Numbered from the stretch's first letter, positions 7,000-14,425 are shown. The stretch is 14,932 nt of DNA from Burkholderiales bacterium (GCA_025352345.1 JANXTP010000154.1:1-14932), one strand, 5' to 3'. A program made the numbers and translations. Notes: generated from the sequence alone by a model not told the origin.

Positions 7000-7076
7000 C
7001 TCTGTATGGATGTCGGTCATAGTGTTGAGCGATCTGGCTCCTGGTTTATGCAGCACGCAGTGCCGCTTTCACCGCA
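7000..7076. other. Spacer between IS remnant and ureD
   Basis: Less GC-rich than the genes around it. I see no reading frame, terminator or recognisable relic. It lies on the outer side of the IS end, so it is either the original target DNA or a leftover of the region that used to follow ureD. Confidence 0.4.
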
Positions 7077-7907
7077 CTAGGTTCGCCACACGCGGGGCGC
7101 GACAGCGCCCAAGCCCCACGCCACCTCACGCCAACGGGCCCAGACCGCACTGAGCAACTGCATCGCCGGTTCGACCCGAGGGGCCAGCAGCCGCAGCACG
7201 ACGACCTCGGCATGCGGTGAGCTGCATCCGGCGGTTCCCGCCAGCGCGTGGTTCGATGCCGACTCGCGGGCGGCGTCGAGCAGGCACTCGCGGCGATCGG
7301 AGGGCATCGGCATGCCGGTGGCGAACCACATGGTTGCCAGCACCCGATGGCCAGCAAACCCGAGCGGTGAATCGAGCAGGCGGTGGTCGTCGCCGCGGAT
7401 CCTGGCGCGCTCGAGCCACACGCCGGGCAGTTCGATGCGCTGCGCGTAATGGCCCGCCTCGAAGGCCTCGCCGCTGGCCGGCAGGCCGAGGGCCACGACG
7501 TCCCAGCCCATCATCTCGCCACCCGGTGCGATCTCGAAACGCAGCTGGTTTTCGGCCAGCGCTGCGCTGTGGCAGATGGTTTCCAGCGGCAGCCATTCCA
7601 GGCGCGCGCCGCCGTCGATGCGGGCGGTAACCGACTGACGCGCCGCTTCGCCGGCACTGCGGTAGAAGCGCGTTGCGCCGGGCGTCGTGATCAACGCGTG
7701 CGAGCCGGCCTGCAGGTTCGCCTCGACGTGCAGCACATCGCCACCGACGATGCCACCGGGCGGGTGCACCAGCACGTGGTGGCAAATGCCATGGCCCTCG
7801 GGATACAGGCTTTGCAACACGCGCAGCGGGCCGCTGTGGCGGTCGTGTGCCTGCGTGCGGTCGCCGTCGCGGCGGTAGTTCAGTTCGAGCCGGCCCGGCC
7901 ATCCCAT
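7077..7907 (-). CDS. ureD: Urease accessory protein UreD
   Basis: UreD (UreH in some species) is the cytosolic scaffold that binds apo-urease and, with UreF and UreG, assembles the nickel site. The 276-residue protein shows the family's landmarks: GPLRVLQSLYPEG (26-38), HPPGGIVGGD (48-57), ITTPGATRFYRS (73-84), LEWLPLETI (103-111) and the C-terminal PRVWRT. It appears intact. Its position is unusual. In many Burkholderiales ureD directly follows urtE in the same direction and precedes ureABC; here it faces urtE, separated by an IS remnant, and no other urease gene is present. It starts 14 nt after the stop of the histidine kinase gene, so it is probably the last gene of that operon. No clear ribosome binding site precedes the ATG at 7907; an upstream in-frame start overlapping the kinase stop is possible. 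Confidence 0.92.
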   Translation of the reverse strand: MGWPGRLELNYRRDGDRTQAHDRHSGPLRVLQSLYPEGHGICHHVLVHPPGGIVGGDVLHVEANLQAGSHALITTPGATRFYRSAGEAARQSVTARIDGGARLEWLPLETICHSAALAENQLRFEIAPGGEMMGWDVVALGLPASGEAFEAGHYAQRIELPGVWLERARIRGDDHRLLDSPLGFAGHRVLATMWFATGMPMPSDRRECLLDAARESASNHALAGTAGCSSPHAEVVVLRLLAPRVEPAMQLLSAVWARWREVAWGLGAVAPRVWRT

Positions 7908-7921
7908 GGGGTGCAGCGCCC

Positions 7922-9730
7922 TCAGCCTGTCTTCACGCCGAGCTTGAACGCGATCATCGCGCGCAGCTTGTTCGGCAGCACCGGCTTGATCAGCAGGTGA
8001 AAGTTCTTTTGCTGCGCTTCAAGGTCCAGTGAGGACATCGTGCTGCCGGTGATGACGATGGCCGGCAGCGCCTCGCGGAAACGCTCACGCAGCAGCGCCA
8101 GCGCATCGACGCCCGTCACGCCCTGCTCCAGCCGGTAGTCGACGATCAGCAGATCGGGGCGGGGCATCGAGCCGTGGGCGGTTTGAGCCCAGGCTCGGCA
8201 CGCGGCCACGCTGTCGAAAGCGAGGATGCTCGCGCCCCAGCCGTGCAGCAGCGCTTCAAGCCCGCTCAACACCGCGGGCTCGTCTTCGACGACGACGATG
8301 GTGCGGCCTTCCAGCGTCAGGCTCAGCAGCCCCTTGCCCGACAGCATCGGCTGCGTCCGTGGCACCCACTTGCCGAGCGGCAGCTCCAAGCTGAAGACGG
8401 TGCCCCTGCCGAGCTGCGAGCGCAGCTCGACCGGTGCATCCATCAGGTCGGCCAGCCGCTTGACGATGGCCAGACCCAGCCCCAGTCCCTTGCGCTGGTG
8501 GGGTTCGGTGCGTGGCCCGTGCGGCACCTGGTAGAACTCCTCGAAGACGCGCGCCTGCTGGTCTTCTGCGATGCCGGGGCCGGTGTCCCAGACCTGCAAC
8601 GACAGCCGGTCGCCACGACAGCGGCAGCCGACCAGCACGGTGCCGTCGGTGGTGTAGCGGATGGCGTTCGAGACCAGGTTGCGCAGGATGCGCTCGACCA
8701 GCAGCGGGTCGGCATGCACCACATGCCGGGCACCACGAAAGCGCAATGACAGGCCTTTCTCAAATGCCGCCGGCTCGAAATGCAGCCGCAGCTTGCGGTA
8801 CAGGTCCGCCAGCGGGAAGTGCTGCGGGTGCACCTCGATGCCGCCGCTGTCGATGCGGGTGATGTCGAGCAGCTCGGAGAACAGGCCTTCCAGCGCATCG
8901 ACCGATTCGTTGATGCTGTTGACCAGATGCGCCACCTCGACATCGTGGTTCTTCTGGCGCAGCGCTTCTGCGAACAGCCCCATCGCGTGCAGCGGCTGCC
9001 GCAGGTCGTGGCTGGCGGCGGTGAAGAACTGCGTTTTTGCGCGGTTGGCCACTTCAGCCTCTTGCCGCGCCGCATCGGCGGCGAGCTTCTCGATGCGCAG
9101 CTGCGCCAGCAGGTGATCGGCCTGCAGCTTCAACTCCAGCGCGCGCTGCAGCGCCTGGCGGTAGGTACGCGCCAGCAGTGTGCTCAGCGAAAAGATCAGC
9201 AGCAGGATGCCCGCCAGCCGGTAGCTGTCAGCAGAGCCGTCGGTGACCACGCGCGCAGCCATTGGCACGAAGCACAGCGCCGAGAACAGCAGGAACATCC
9301 GCGGCTGCGTGGCCAGCACCGGAACGACAGCAATGCAGAAGGTGTAGACGGTGATGATCAGTGCGATCTGCTGCACGTGACCGCCGCGCAGATAGAACAA
9401 CCAGGCGGTGGCACCCCACAGCGCCCCCGAGGTCAGCGTGCCGAGGTTCCACCACAGCCGCCAGCGCTGCCAGTCGAGCACTGTGAGCGGCAGGGCCAGC
9501 TTGAAGCGCCGCAACAGCCACAGCCGCGCGAGCCACATCACCGCGAAGGCCGACAGCCACAGCAGCATCACCGATGCGGGCGTGCTCGCCCAGAAGATCA
9601 TCACGATGACGCTGATGCCGGCCAGGTTACCGGCCAGCTGCGCCGGCATGTAATCGAAGGCGCTGCGCACCTCCTCGGGCAGCGACGACGCCGACAACTC
9701 GCTGAACGAGGCTGCCGGCGCGTCGGTCAT
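7922..9730 (-). CDS. Membrane-bound hybrid histidine kinase with C-terminal receiver domain
   Basis: A 602-residue sensor. Residues 35-190 contain about six hydrophobic segments (near 35-58, 59-73, 97-114, 121-140, 145-162, 171-189) with short loops and no sizeable periplasmic domain, so the stimulus is probably sensed in or at the membrane. A coiled-coil-like stretch (190-235) leads to the H-box FFTAASHDLRQPLH (H241), then the N-box (ERILRNLVSNAIRY, 346-359), WDTGPGIA (381-388) and GLGLGLAIV (415-423). A receiver follows (478-600) with acidic E482/D483, phospho-acceptor D531 in LLIVDYRL, T561 and K582. The HDLRQPLH kinase type with a terminal receiver is common in betaproteobacteria. The start overlaps the stop of the response regulator gene (ATGA, 9727-9730), so the two form a pair. 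The signal is unknown; linkage to ureD hints at nitrogen but proves nothing. Confidence 0.93.
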   Translation of the reverse strand: MTDAPAASFSELSASSLPEEVRSAFDYMPAQLAGNLAGISVIVMIFWASTPASVMLLWLSAFAVMWLARLWLLRRFKLALPLTVLDWQRWRLWWNLGTLTSGALWGATAWLFYLRGGHVQQIALIITVYTFCIAVVPVLATQPRMFLLFSALCFVPMAARVVTDGSADSYRLAGILLLIFSLSTLLARTYRQALQRALELKLQADHLLAQLRIEKLAADAARQEAEVANRAKTQFFTAASHDLRQPLHAMGLFAEALRQKNHDVEVAHLVNSINESVDALEGLFSELLDITRIDSGGIEVHPQHFPLADLYRKLRLHFEPAAFEKGLSLRFRGARHVVHADPLLVERILRNLVSNAIRYTTDGTVLVGCRCRGDRLSLQVWDTGPGIAEDQQARVFEEFYQVPHGPRTEPHQRKGLGLGLAIVKRLADLMDAPVELRSQLGRGTVFSLELPLGKWVPRTQPMLSGKGLLSLTLEGRTIVVVEDEPAVLSGLEALLHGWGASILAFDSVAACRAWAQTAHGSMPRPDLLIVDYRLEQGVTGVDALALLRERFREALPAIVITGSTMSSLDLEAQQKNFHLLIKPVLPNKLRAMIAFKLGVKTG

Positions 9731-10449
9731 GGGCTGTTCTTTCTCCAGCCGTGCAAGCCGCCTTGCTGACGCGACATCTGGCCCACTGCCAGCACCGCCT
9801 GCGTGCGCGAGCTGACGTTCAAGGTGCGCAGCACGGCCGCGACGTGGTCTTTGACCGTCTCGACCGACAGGTTCAGGTCGCGCGCGATCAGCTTGTTCGG
9901 CTTGCCCTGCAGCAGCAGGCCCAGCACCTCGGTCTGGCGCGGCGTCAGGCCCAGCGATTCGAGTGGCGCATGGGTCTGGAAGCCCTCGTCGGTGGCGCGC
10001 TGACGCACCGAGCCGGGCGCGGTGTCGCCGTACAGGCCGGACTCCGGCGTCTCGTCGCCCATGCTCATCGGCGGCACGTAGATGCCACCGGACATCACCA
10101 TGCTGAGCGCCTCGAACAGCGTTTCGTTGGAGGCGCGCTTCGGTACGAAGCCCATCGCACCGAGATCGATCGCACGGATCACGTCGCTGGTGCGGTCGCT
10201 CGCCGATACCACGACCACCGGCAGCGCGGGGTAGGCCGCGCGGAACTCGGTCAGCACATCGAAGCCGTCGGCGTCGCCCAAGCGCAGATCGAGCAGCACC
10301 AGGTCGAAGGCGCTGTCCTGCGCCAGCGTTTCGCGGGCCATGCGCGCACTGCCGGTAGCGACGACGCTGACGTTGTCGCTCAAGCCCTGAATGATGTTCT
10401 GCAGCGCCGACAGGATCAGCGGGTGGTCGTCGATGAGCAAGACCTTCAT
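9727..10449 (-). CDS. NarL/LuxR-type response regulator
   Basis: A 240-residue DNA-binding response regulator. The receiver domain (1-120) has the acidic pair D7/D8, phospho-acceptor D54 in LVLLDLRL, S82 and K104. A linker of about 40 residues rich in Gly, Asp and Pro leads to the GerE/LuxR helix-turn-helix (about 168-225: LTPRQTEVLGLLLQGKPNKLIARDL, then VETVKDHV), the typical output domain. The ATG at 10449 is preceded by AGGAG. It is the first gene of the - strand cluster and overlaps the hybrid kinase gene by 4 nt, so it should be that kinase's output. Target promoters are unknown; I see no repeated candidate site in the window. Confidence 0.94.
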   Translation of the reverse strand: MKVLLIDDHPLILSALQNIIQGLSDNVSVVATGSARMARETLAQDSAFDLVLLDLRLGDADGFDVLTEFRAAYPALPVVVVSASDRTSDVIRAIDLGAMGFVPKRASNETLFEALSMVMSGGIYVPPMSMGDETPESGLYGDTAPGSVRQRATDEGFQTHAPLESLGLTPRQTEVLGLLLQGKPNKLIARDLNLSVETVKDHVAAVLRTLNVSSRTQAVLAVGQMSRQQGGLHGWRKNSP

Positions 10450-10454
10450 GGGGG

Positions 10455-10459
10455 CTCCT
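10455..10459 (-). promoter_or_regulatory. Ribosome binding site of the response regulator gene
   Basis: AGGAG on the - strand, five bases before the ATG. It supports this start. Confidence 0.7.
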
Positions 10460-10529
10460 GGGTGGTCAGCACCAGAAAGATGCTAAGCCAGCACATCGTG
10501 GCGCGGTTGCTGTGGAGCCTCCGGATGGC

Positions 10530-10545
10530 ACCCCCAAACGGGGGC
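10530..10545 (-). terminator. Weak hairpin downstream of the ParA-like gene
   Basis: CCCCC (10531-10535) and GGGGG (10540-10544) with an AAAC loop, 13 nt beyond the ParA stop codon. The stem is only 5 bp and no T-run follows, so termination between this gene and the response regulator 107 bp away is uncertain. I found no convincing promoter in the same gap. Confidence 0.25.
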
Positions 10546-10556
10546 GTGTGTGTCGG

Positions 10557-11174
10557 TCAAGCCTCGAGCCACGCGGTGAGCGGCTGCCATTGTTCGAGAT
10601 CGCGCTCGACGCGGCTGGGCGCCACGTCCCACAGCGTCAGCCCCTTGGCCGCGAGGTGGACATAGTTCTGTGTGTCGCGCAGGTGCGTGACCACCGGGAA
10701 GGCCTGCGTGCCGAGGAAGGTCTTGAGCTGCTCGGCCGAGATCGTGCCGTCGCGCGAGCGCATGCCGATGATGCCGACCTGCAGCTTCTGGGTCCGCTTG
10801 TGTTCTGCCAGGCGCAGCAGGAAATCATGCGTCGCATGGATGTCGAAGATGCTGGGTTGCAGGGGCACCAACACGTGGGTGGCGATCTTCAACACCTCAT
10901 CCAGCCGCTTGCCGTGCAGGCCGGCCGGCGTGTCCAGCACGACATGGGTGATGCCTTTCGGCGTGCGCACCCGCAGGTCGTCCACGGTGTCCCAGGCGCT
11001 GATGGCCGCTGCTGCGGGCGGGCGCAGGCCCAGCCAGGTGCGCGCCGACTGCTGGCGATCGATGTCGCCCAACATCACGGCCTTGCCCCGCGACGCGAAG
11101 TAGCCCGCGACATGGGTGGACAGCGTGCTCTTGCCCACGCCACCCTTCGGGTTGGCGACCACGATCACCGGCAT
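10557..11174 (-). CDS. Orphan ParA-family ATPase
   Basis: A 205-residue cytosolic P-loop ATPase of the ParA/MinD family. The deviant Walker A is PKGGVGKST (9-17) with the signature Lys at 10. GDIDRQQSARTWLG (36-49) is the switch I region, where ParA proteins usually read D-x-D-P-Q-x-S. Switch II is VVLDTPAGL (78-86). The protein lacks the N-terminal DNA-binding extension of plasmid ParA and is shorter than chromosomal Soj. Family members dimerise on ATP and position plasmids, chemoreceptor arrays or other cargo on the nucleoid. No parB-like gene, parS-like repeats or recognisable cargo gene lie next to it: on one side is the two-component system, on the other the divergent kef pair. AGGAG at 11181-11185 supports the start. 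The role is therefore unknown. Confidence 0.88.
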   Translation of the reverse strand: MPVIVVANPKGGVGKSTLSTHVAGYFASRGKAVMLGDIDRQQSARTWLGLRPPAAAAISAWDTVDDLRVRTPKGITHVVLDTPAGLHGKRLDEVLKIATHVLVPLQPSIFDIHATHDFLLRLAEHKRTQKLQVGIIGMRSRDGTISAEQLKTFLGTQAFPVVTHLRDTQNYVHLAAKGLTLWDVAPSRVERDLEQWQPLTAWLEA

Positions 11175-11282
11175 GCTCGACTCCTGCCTCCCTGAATCAC
11201 GTTATGTTAGCGGTGGGTTTGGGGCTGGTCTGCGGTTTGCGGGCAGCTTGCGCCGCCTTTGCTTGCTTCAACTGGATCTGCC
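11175..11282. promoter_or_regulatory. Divergent intergenic region, ParA-like gene / kefF-like gene
   Basis: The 108 bp between the divergent start codons must hold promoters for both units. The AGGAG of the ParA-like gene is at 11181-11185 (- strand). The AT-richer patch near 11195-11212 is the likeliest promoter area, but I cannot assign -35/-10 boxes or an operator with confidence. No clear ribosome binding site precedes the kefF-like ATG. Confidence 0.4.
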
Positions 11283-11969
11283 ATGGCGTCCTTCGAGAAT
11301 TCAGTATTCGCTGCCCCCAAGGTGCTGGTGCTCGTCGCCCATCCGGCACTCGAGCAGTCGCGCATCAACCAGCGTCTGCTGCGCGCGATCGGCGCGATCG
11401 ACGACGCATCAACTTCGCGCATTGTGGTGCGTGACCTCTACGCGCTGTACCCCGATTACCTGATCGACGTGCAGGCCGAGCGGTCGCTGCTCGGCGGCGC
11501 GCAACTGGTGGTGTGGCAGCACCCGATCCACTGGTACGGCATGCCGCCACTGATGAAACTGTGGCTCGACGAGGTGCTCGGTTTCGGCTGGGCCTACGGG
11601 CCGGGCGGCCATGCGCTGGCCGGCAAGCAGCTCTGGCTGGTCGCCTCCACCGGCAGCCCCGAAGAGGCCTACCACCCGAGCGGCCACAACCGCTACTTCT
11701 TCGACGCCTTCCTGCCGCCCTACGAGCAGACGGCCACGCTGTGCGGGATGCGTTTCCTGGCGCCGCTGCTGCTGCATGGTGCGCATCGTGTCGAAGATCC
11801 TGAGCTCGACGCCCATGCAGCGATGTACGCCCAGCGGCTGGCTGCCTACCCCGATTGGCCCGAGCTGGCCGACCTTGCCGAGTGCCCCGCCTGTGTGGTC
11901 CCGCCGTTGGCGCGCCCCAGCGATGACGTGCCGATGCGGGCCCAGGCAGTCACCAGCGGAGTAGCCTGA
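11283..11969 (+). CDS. kefF: KefF/KefG-like NAD(P)H:quinone oxidoreductase, Kef ancillary protein
   Basis: A 228-residue flavodoxin-fold protein. After KVLVLVAHPALEQSRINQRL (13-32, the FMN-phosphate-binding region), the family signature appears as VWQHPIHWYGMPPLMKLWLDEVL (77-99), followed by FGWAYGPGG (101-109) and LWLVASTGSPEEAY (117-130). This matches the E. coli KefF/KefG and MdaB/NQO1 group. KefF and KefG bind the cytosolic side of KefC or KefB and are needed for full antiporter activity, while reducing toxic quinones. Its stop codon overlaps the start of the antiporter gene (TGATG at 11967-11971), the same arrangement as kefF-kefC in E. coli. The C-terminal 30 residues, with CPAC, extend beyond the core fold. 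I prefer the ATG at 11283; a TTG at 11259 would add eight residues. KefF versus KefG cannot be settled. Confidence 0.85.
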   Translation: MASFENSVFAAPKVLVLVAHPALEQSRINQRLLRAIGAIDDASTSRIVVRDLYALYPDYLIDVQAERSLLGGAQLVVWQHPIHWYGMPPLMKLWLDEVLGFGWAYGPGGHALAGKQLWLVASTGSPEEAYHPSGHNRYFFDAFLPPYEQTATLCGMRFLAPLLLHGAHRVEDPELDAHAAMYAQRLAAYPDWPELADLAECPACVVPPLARPSDDVPMRAQAVTSGVA

Positions 11970-13864
11970 TGGAGCACACGAGCTGGCTCAGCGCCGCCCT
12001 CGTCTACCTGGCCGCCGCGGTGCTGGCGGTGCCACTGGCACGGCTCCTGGGGCTGGGCGCGATCATCGGCTACCTGGGCGCCGGCATCGTCATCGGGCCC
12101 TGGGGATTGAAGCTGGTCACCGACCCGCAGGACATCCTGCACTTCGCCGAATTTGGCGTGGTGCTGATGCTGTTCCTGGTCGGCCTCGAACTCGAACCAC
12201 ACCGGCTGTGGACGCTGCGCAAGCCGATCTTCGGCTGGGGCAGCGCGCAGTTGTTCGGCTCGGCGGCCGTGATGGCGGGCGTCGGCATGGCCGCCGGCAG
12301 CGACGGGCGGCTGGCACTGGTCGCGGCCTTGGGCCTGGCGCTGTCGTCCACCGCGATCGGCCTGGCGGTGCTGGCCGAACGCAACCTGACGCCGACCACC
12401 TCGGGCCAGAGTGTGCTCAGCGTCGCGCTGCTGCAAGACGTGGCAGCGATCCCGATCCTGGCGCTGTTGCCTTTGTTGGCGGTGCACGCGGCCGGGAGCG
12501 CGAGTCCAGAGGCCGCCGGCAACACCGGCAGCTGGCTCGCCGCGGGCAAGGCGATCGCAGTGATCGCAGCGATCGTGTTCGGTGGCCGGCTGCTGCTGCG
12601 CCCCGCGCTGCGCTGGATCGCCGGCAGCGCGACGCCCGAGATCTTCACCGCCGCAGCGCTGCTGCTGGTGGTCGCCACCGCCGCACTGATGCAGTCGGTG
12701 GGGCTGTCGATGGCACTCGGTGCTTTTCTGGCGGGTGTGTTGCTGGCCGAGAGCGAATACCGGCGCGAGCTCGAAACCGATCTGGAGCCGTTCAAGGGCC
12801 TGCTGTTGGGCCTGTTCTTCATGGCGGTCGGCATGACGATCGACTTCGCGGTGGTGCTGCTACAGCCGGGGCTGGTCGCGCTGCTGCTGGTCGGCTTCCT
12901 CGCGCTGAAGGCGCTGGTCCTGTGGGGCATGGCGCGGGCGATGAAGTTGCCGGTGCTGGAGCGGCCGGTGTTCATCATCCTGCTGGCACAGGGTGGCGAG
13001 TTCGGCTTCGTCGTGTTCCAGGCCGCGGCGCAGGCGGGCGTGATCAGCGCCGGCGCGTCGTCGCTGCTGATCGCCACCGTGGCGCTGTCGATGCTGCTGA
13101 GCCCGCTGCTGTTGGTATTCGCCGACCGGGTGATCGCGCCACGGCTGCAGCGGGAGGTGTTGTCGCAGGGCACGCCGATGCCCGAAATCAACGAGTCGCA
13201 AGAGGCGCCGATCATCATCGCCGGCTTCGGCCGCTACGGGCAGATCGTCGGGCGCCTGCTGTATGCCAACGGCCTGAAGGCCACGGTGCTTGATCACGAT
13301 TCCGAGGCCGTCGAGGCCTTGCGCAAGTTCGGCTGGCGGGTGTTCTACGGCGATGCGACACGGCTCGATCTGCTGCGCACCGCTGGAGCCGGCAGCGCGC
13401 GCGTGCTGGTGCTGGCGATAGACGACGTGGCGCAGAACCTGAAGGTGGCCGAGATCGCCCGTGAACACTTCCCGCAGCTCACCGTGATTGCCCGCGCGCG
13501 CAACGTGCAGCACTACTACGCGCTGCGCGATCTGGGCGTGGAGCTGATCGAGCGCGAGACGCTGGACTCGGCGTTGATGAGCGCGCGCAGCGTTCTGGAG
13601 GCGATGGGCTGGCAACCCCACCAGGCGCGCACACTGGCACTGCGATTCCGCCGCCATAACCTGGCACAGCTGGCCGCGGCCGCACCGCACTGGCGCGACG
13701 AAGCCTGGCGCGTCGCCAATGCCAAAACCGGCCGGCAGCAGTTGGAAGAACTGTTCGCGCAGGAGCGCGAGGAGGCGCGGGCCCTGCGCCAGCAGAGGGG
13801 CTGGGATGCGCAGGCAAAGAGCGCTGAAGCGCCGCGAGAAGCCACACCGTTCGACGGCGCCTGA
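11969..13864 (+). CDS. kefC: Glutathione-regulated K+/H+ antiporter, KefB/KefC type
   Basis: A 631-residue inner-membrane antiporter of the CPA2 family. Residues 1-388 form the multi-helix Na+/H+ exchanger domain, with GYLGAGIVIGPWGL (34-47), VGLELEP (71-77) and LLQDVAAIPIL (154-164). The loop LETDLEPFKGLLLGLFFMAVGM (268-289) matches the Kef regulatory loop. A cytosolic RCK_N (KTN) domain starts near 413 with the nucleotide motif GFGRYGQIVGR (419-429) and continues to about 535. The C-terminal tail is charged and probably helical. In E. coli, glutathione holds such channels shut and glutathione adducts open them, so K+ leaves, H+ enters, and the lowered cytosolic pH protects against electrophiles. 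The gene is translationally coupled to the kefF-like gene. KefB and KefC are hard to separate by eye, so the symbol is provisional. Confidence 0.93.
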   Translation: MEHTSWLSAALVYLAAAVLAVPLARLLGLGAIIGYLGAGIVIGPWGLKLVTDPQDILHFAEFGVVLMLFLVGLELEPHRLWTLRKPIFGWGSAQLFGSAAVMAGVGMAAGSDGRLALVAALGLALSSTAIGLAVLAERNLTPTTSGQSVLSVALLQDVAAIPILALLPLLAVHAAGSASPEAAGNTGSWLAAGKAIAVIAAIVFGGRLLLRPALRWIAGSATPEIFTAAALLLVVATAALMQSVGLSMALGAFLAGVLLAESEYRRELETDLEPFKGLLLGLFFMAVGMTIDFAVVLLQPGLVALLLVGFLALKALVLWGMARAMKLPVLERPVFIILLAQGGEFGFVVFQAAAQAGVISAGASSLLIATVALSMLLSPLLLVFADRVIAPRLQREVLSQGTPMPEINESQEAPIIIAGFGRYGQIVGRLLYANGLKATVLDHDSEAVEALRKFGWRVFYGDATRLDLLRTAGAGSARVLVLAIDDVAQNLKVAEIAREHFPQLTVIARARNVQHYYALRDLGVELIERETLDSALMSARSVLEAMGWQPHQARTLALRFRRHNLAQLAAAAPHWRDEAWRVANAKTGRQQLEELFAQEREEARALRQQRGWDAQAKSAEAPREATPFDGA

Positions 13865-13915
13865 GCGGCGCGCTGAACGAAGCACAGCCAAGCACCAGGG
13901 CCAACCCGACCTCTA

Positions 13916-13939
13916 ATGCCAATGCAATTGCATTAGCAT
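13916..13939. promoter_or_regulatory. Palindrome before the zur-like gene, candidate operator
   Basis: The 14-bp core AATGCAATTGCATT (13921-13934) is a perfect palindrome. Extending outward to 13916 and 13939 gives 12-bp arms with a single mismatched pair (13920/13935). The pattern ATGC-N2-ATGCAA and its mirror looks like nested half-sites, as Fur-family dimers often use. It ends 6 nt before the ATG of a Zur-like regulator, where a bound repressor would block transcription or initiation of the whole operon. Autoregulation by zinc-loaded Zur is inferred. The tract is much richer in A/T than its surroundings. Confidence 0.7.
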
Positions 13940-13945
13940 CAGGCC

Positions 13946-14425
13946 ATGGAACGCCACACCCGCCAACGTCAAGCCGTCGTCGATGCGCTCGCGCGCACTG
14001 GGCATGCGCTCAGCCCGCAGGATCTGCTGGAACAGGCCAAGGCCGCGGTGCCCAGCCTGAACCTGTCGACCGTCTACCGGCAGATCAAGGGTTTGCAGGA
14101 CGCTGGGCAGATCGTCCGCGTCGAGTTGCCGGGGCAGCCACCGCGCTTCGAGATGGCTGAGCGCGCGAAGGCGCCTGCGACAGCTGCCCATGCACACGGG
14201 GCACACGGGGCACACGAACCAGCGCACCACGCCCATGCACCGCACGCTGACACGGCGCCGCAGCACCATCACCATTTCCATTGCACCGCCTGTGACCGCG
14301 TCTTTCCGATCCACGCCTGCCCCGGTCCAATGAATGACCTGGCGCCGCCCGGCTTCGAGGTGCAGCACCACGATCTGACGCTGCGCGGGCGTTGCGCCAG
14401 TTGTGTGAACGGGGCGCCCGCATGA
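13946..14425 (+). CDS. zur: Fur-family metalloregulator, Zur-like, with histidine-rich insertion
   Basis: A 159-residue metal-dependent repressor. The winged helix (about 5-65) includes TRQRQAVVDALA, LSPQDLLEQAK and the recognition segment LNLSTVYRQIKGLQDAG (38-54). The dimerisation part has paired cysteines, C113-x2-C116 and C150-x2-C153, the structural zinc site of Fur proteins. The HHHHFHC run (107-113) supplies the usual metal-binding histidines. Between the two domains (about 75-110) is an Ala/His-rich insertion, partly built from a 9-bp tandem repeat, that ordinary Fur, Zur or PerR proteins lack. I call it Zur rather than Fur because of the His-rich operon partner and the zinc-type ABC ATPase downstream. 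A palindrome sits just before its start. It overlaps the next gene by ATGA. Confidence 0.85.
   Translation: MERHTRQRQAVVDALARTGHALSPQDLLEQAKAAVPSLNLSTVYRQIKGLQDAGQIVRVELPGQPPRFEMAERAKAPATAAHAHGAHGAHEPAHHAHAPHADTAPQHHHHFHCTACDRVFPIHACPGPMNDLAPPGFEVQHHDLTLRGRCASCVNGAPA
14192..14216 (+). repeat. 9-bp tandem repeat in the zur-like gene
   Basis: The unit GCACACGGG occurs 2.8 times in direct succession (14192-14200, 14201-14209, then 14210-14216). It is in frame and encodes the repeating H-G-A steps of the histidine-rich insertion. Copy number could vary by slippage without shifting the frame. Confidence 0.75.

Noticed and set aside
6856..7076. Novel small gene between urtE and ureD
   Set aside because: The short open frames on the - strand here are fragments of the IS3 orfA remnant, read in different frames and running into urtE.
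7050..7080. Terminator hairpin at the end of ureD
   Set aside because: AGTGC and GCACT can pair around a 10-nt loop, but the stem is only 5 bp, overlaps the stop codon and has no T-run.
8780..9769. Open frame of 329 codons on the + strand opposite the histidine kinase
   Set aside because: Antisense to a gene with complete kinase motifs; the product is Gln/Arg-rich and has no recognisable features.
12860..13891. Open frame of 343 codons on the - strand opposite kefC
   Set aside because: Antisense shadow of a conserved antiporter gene; no plausible start or family features.
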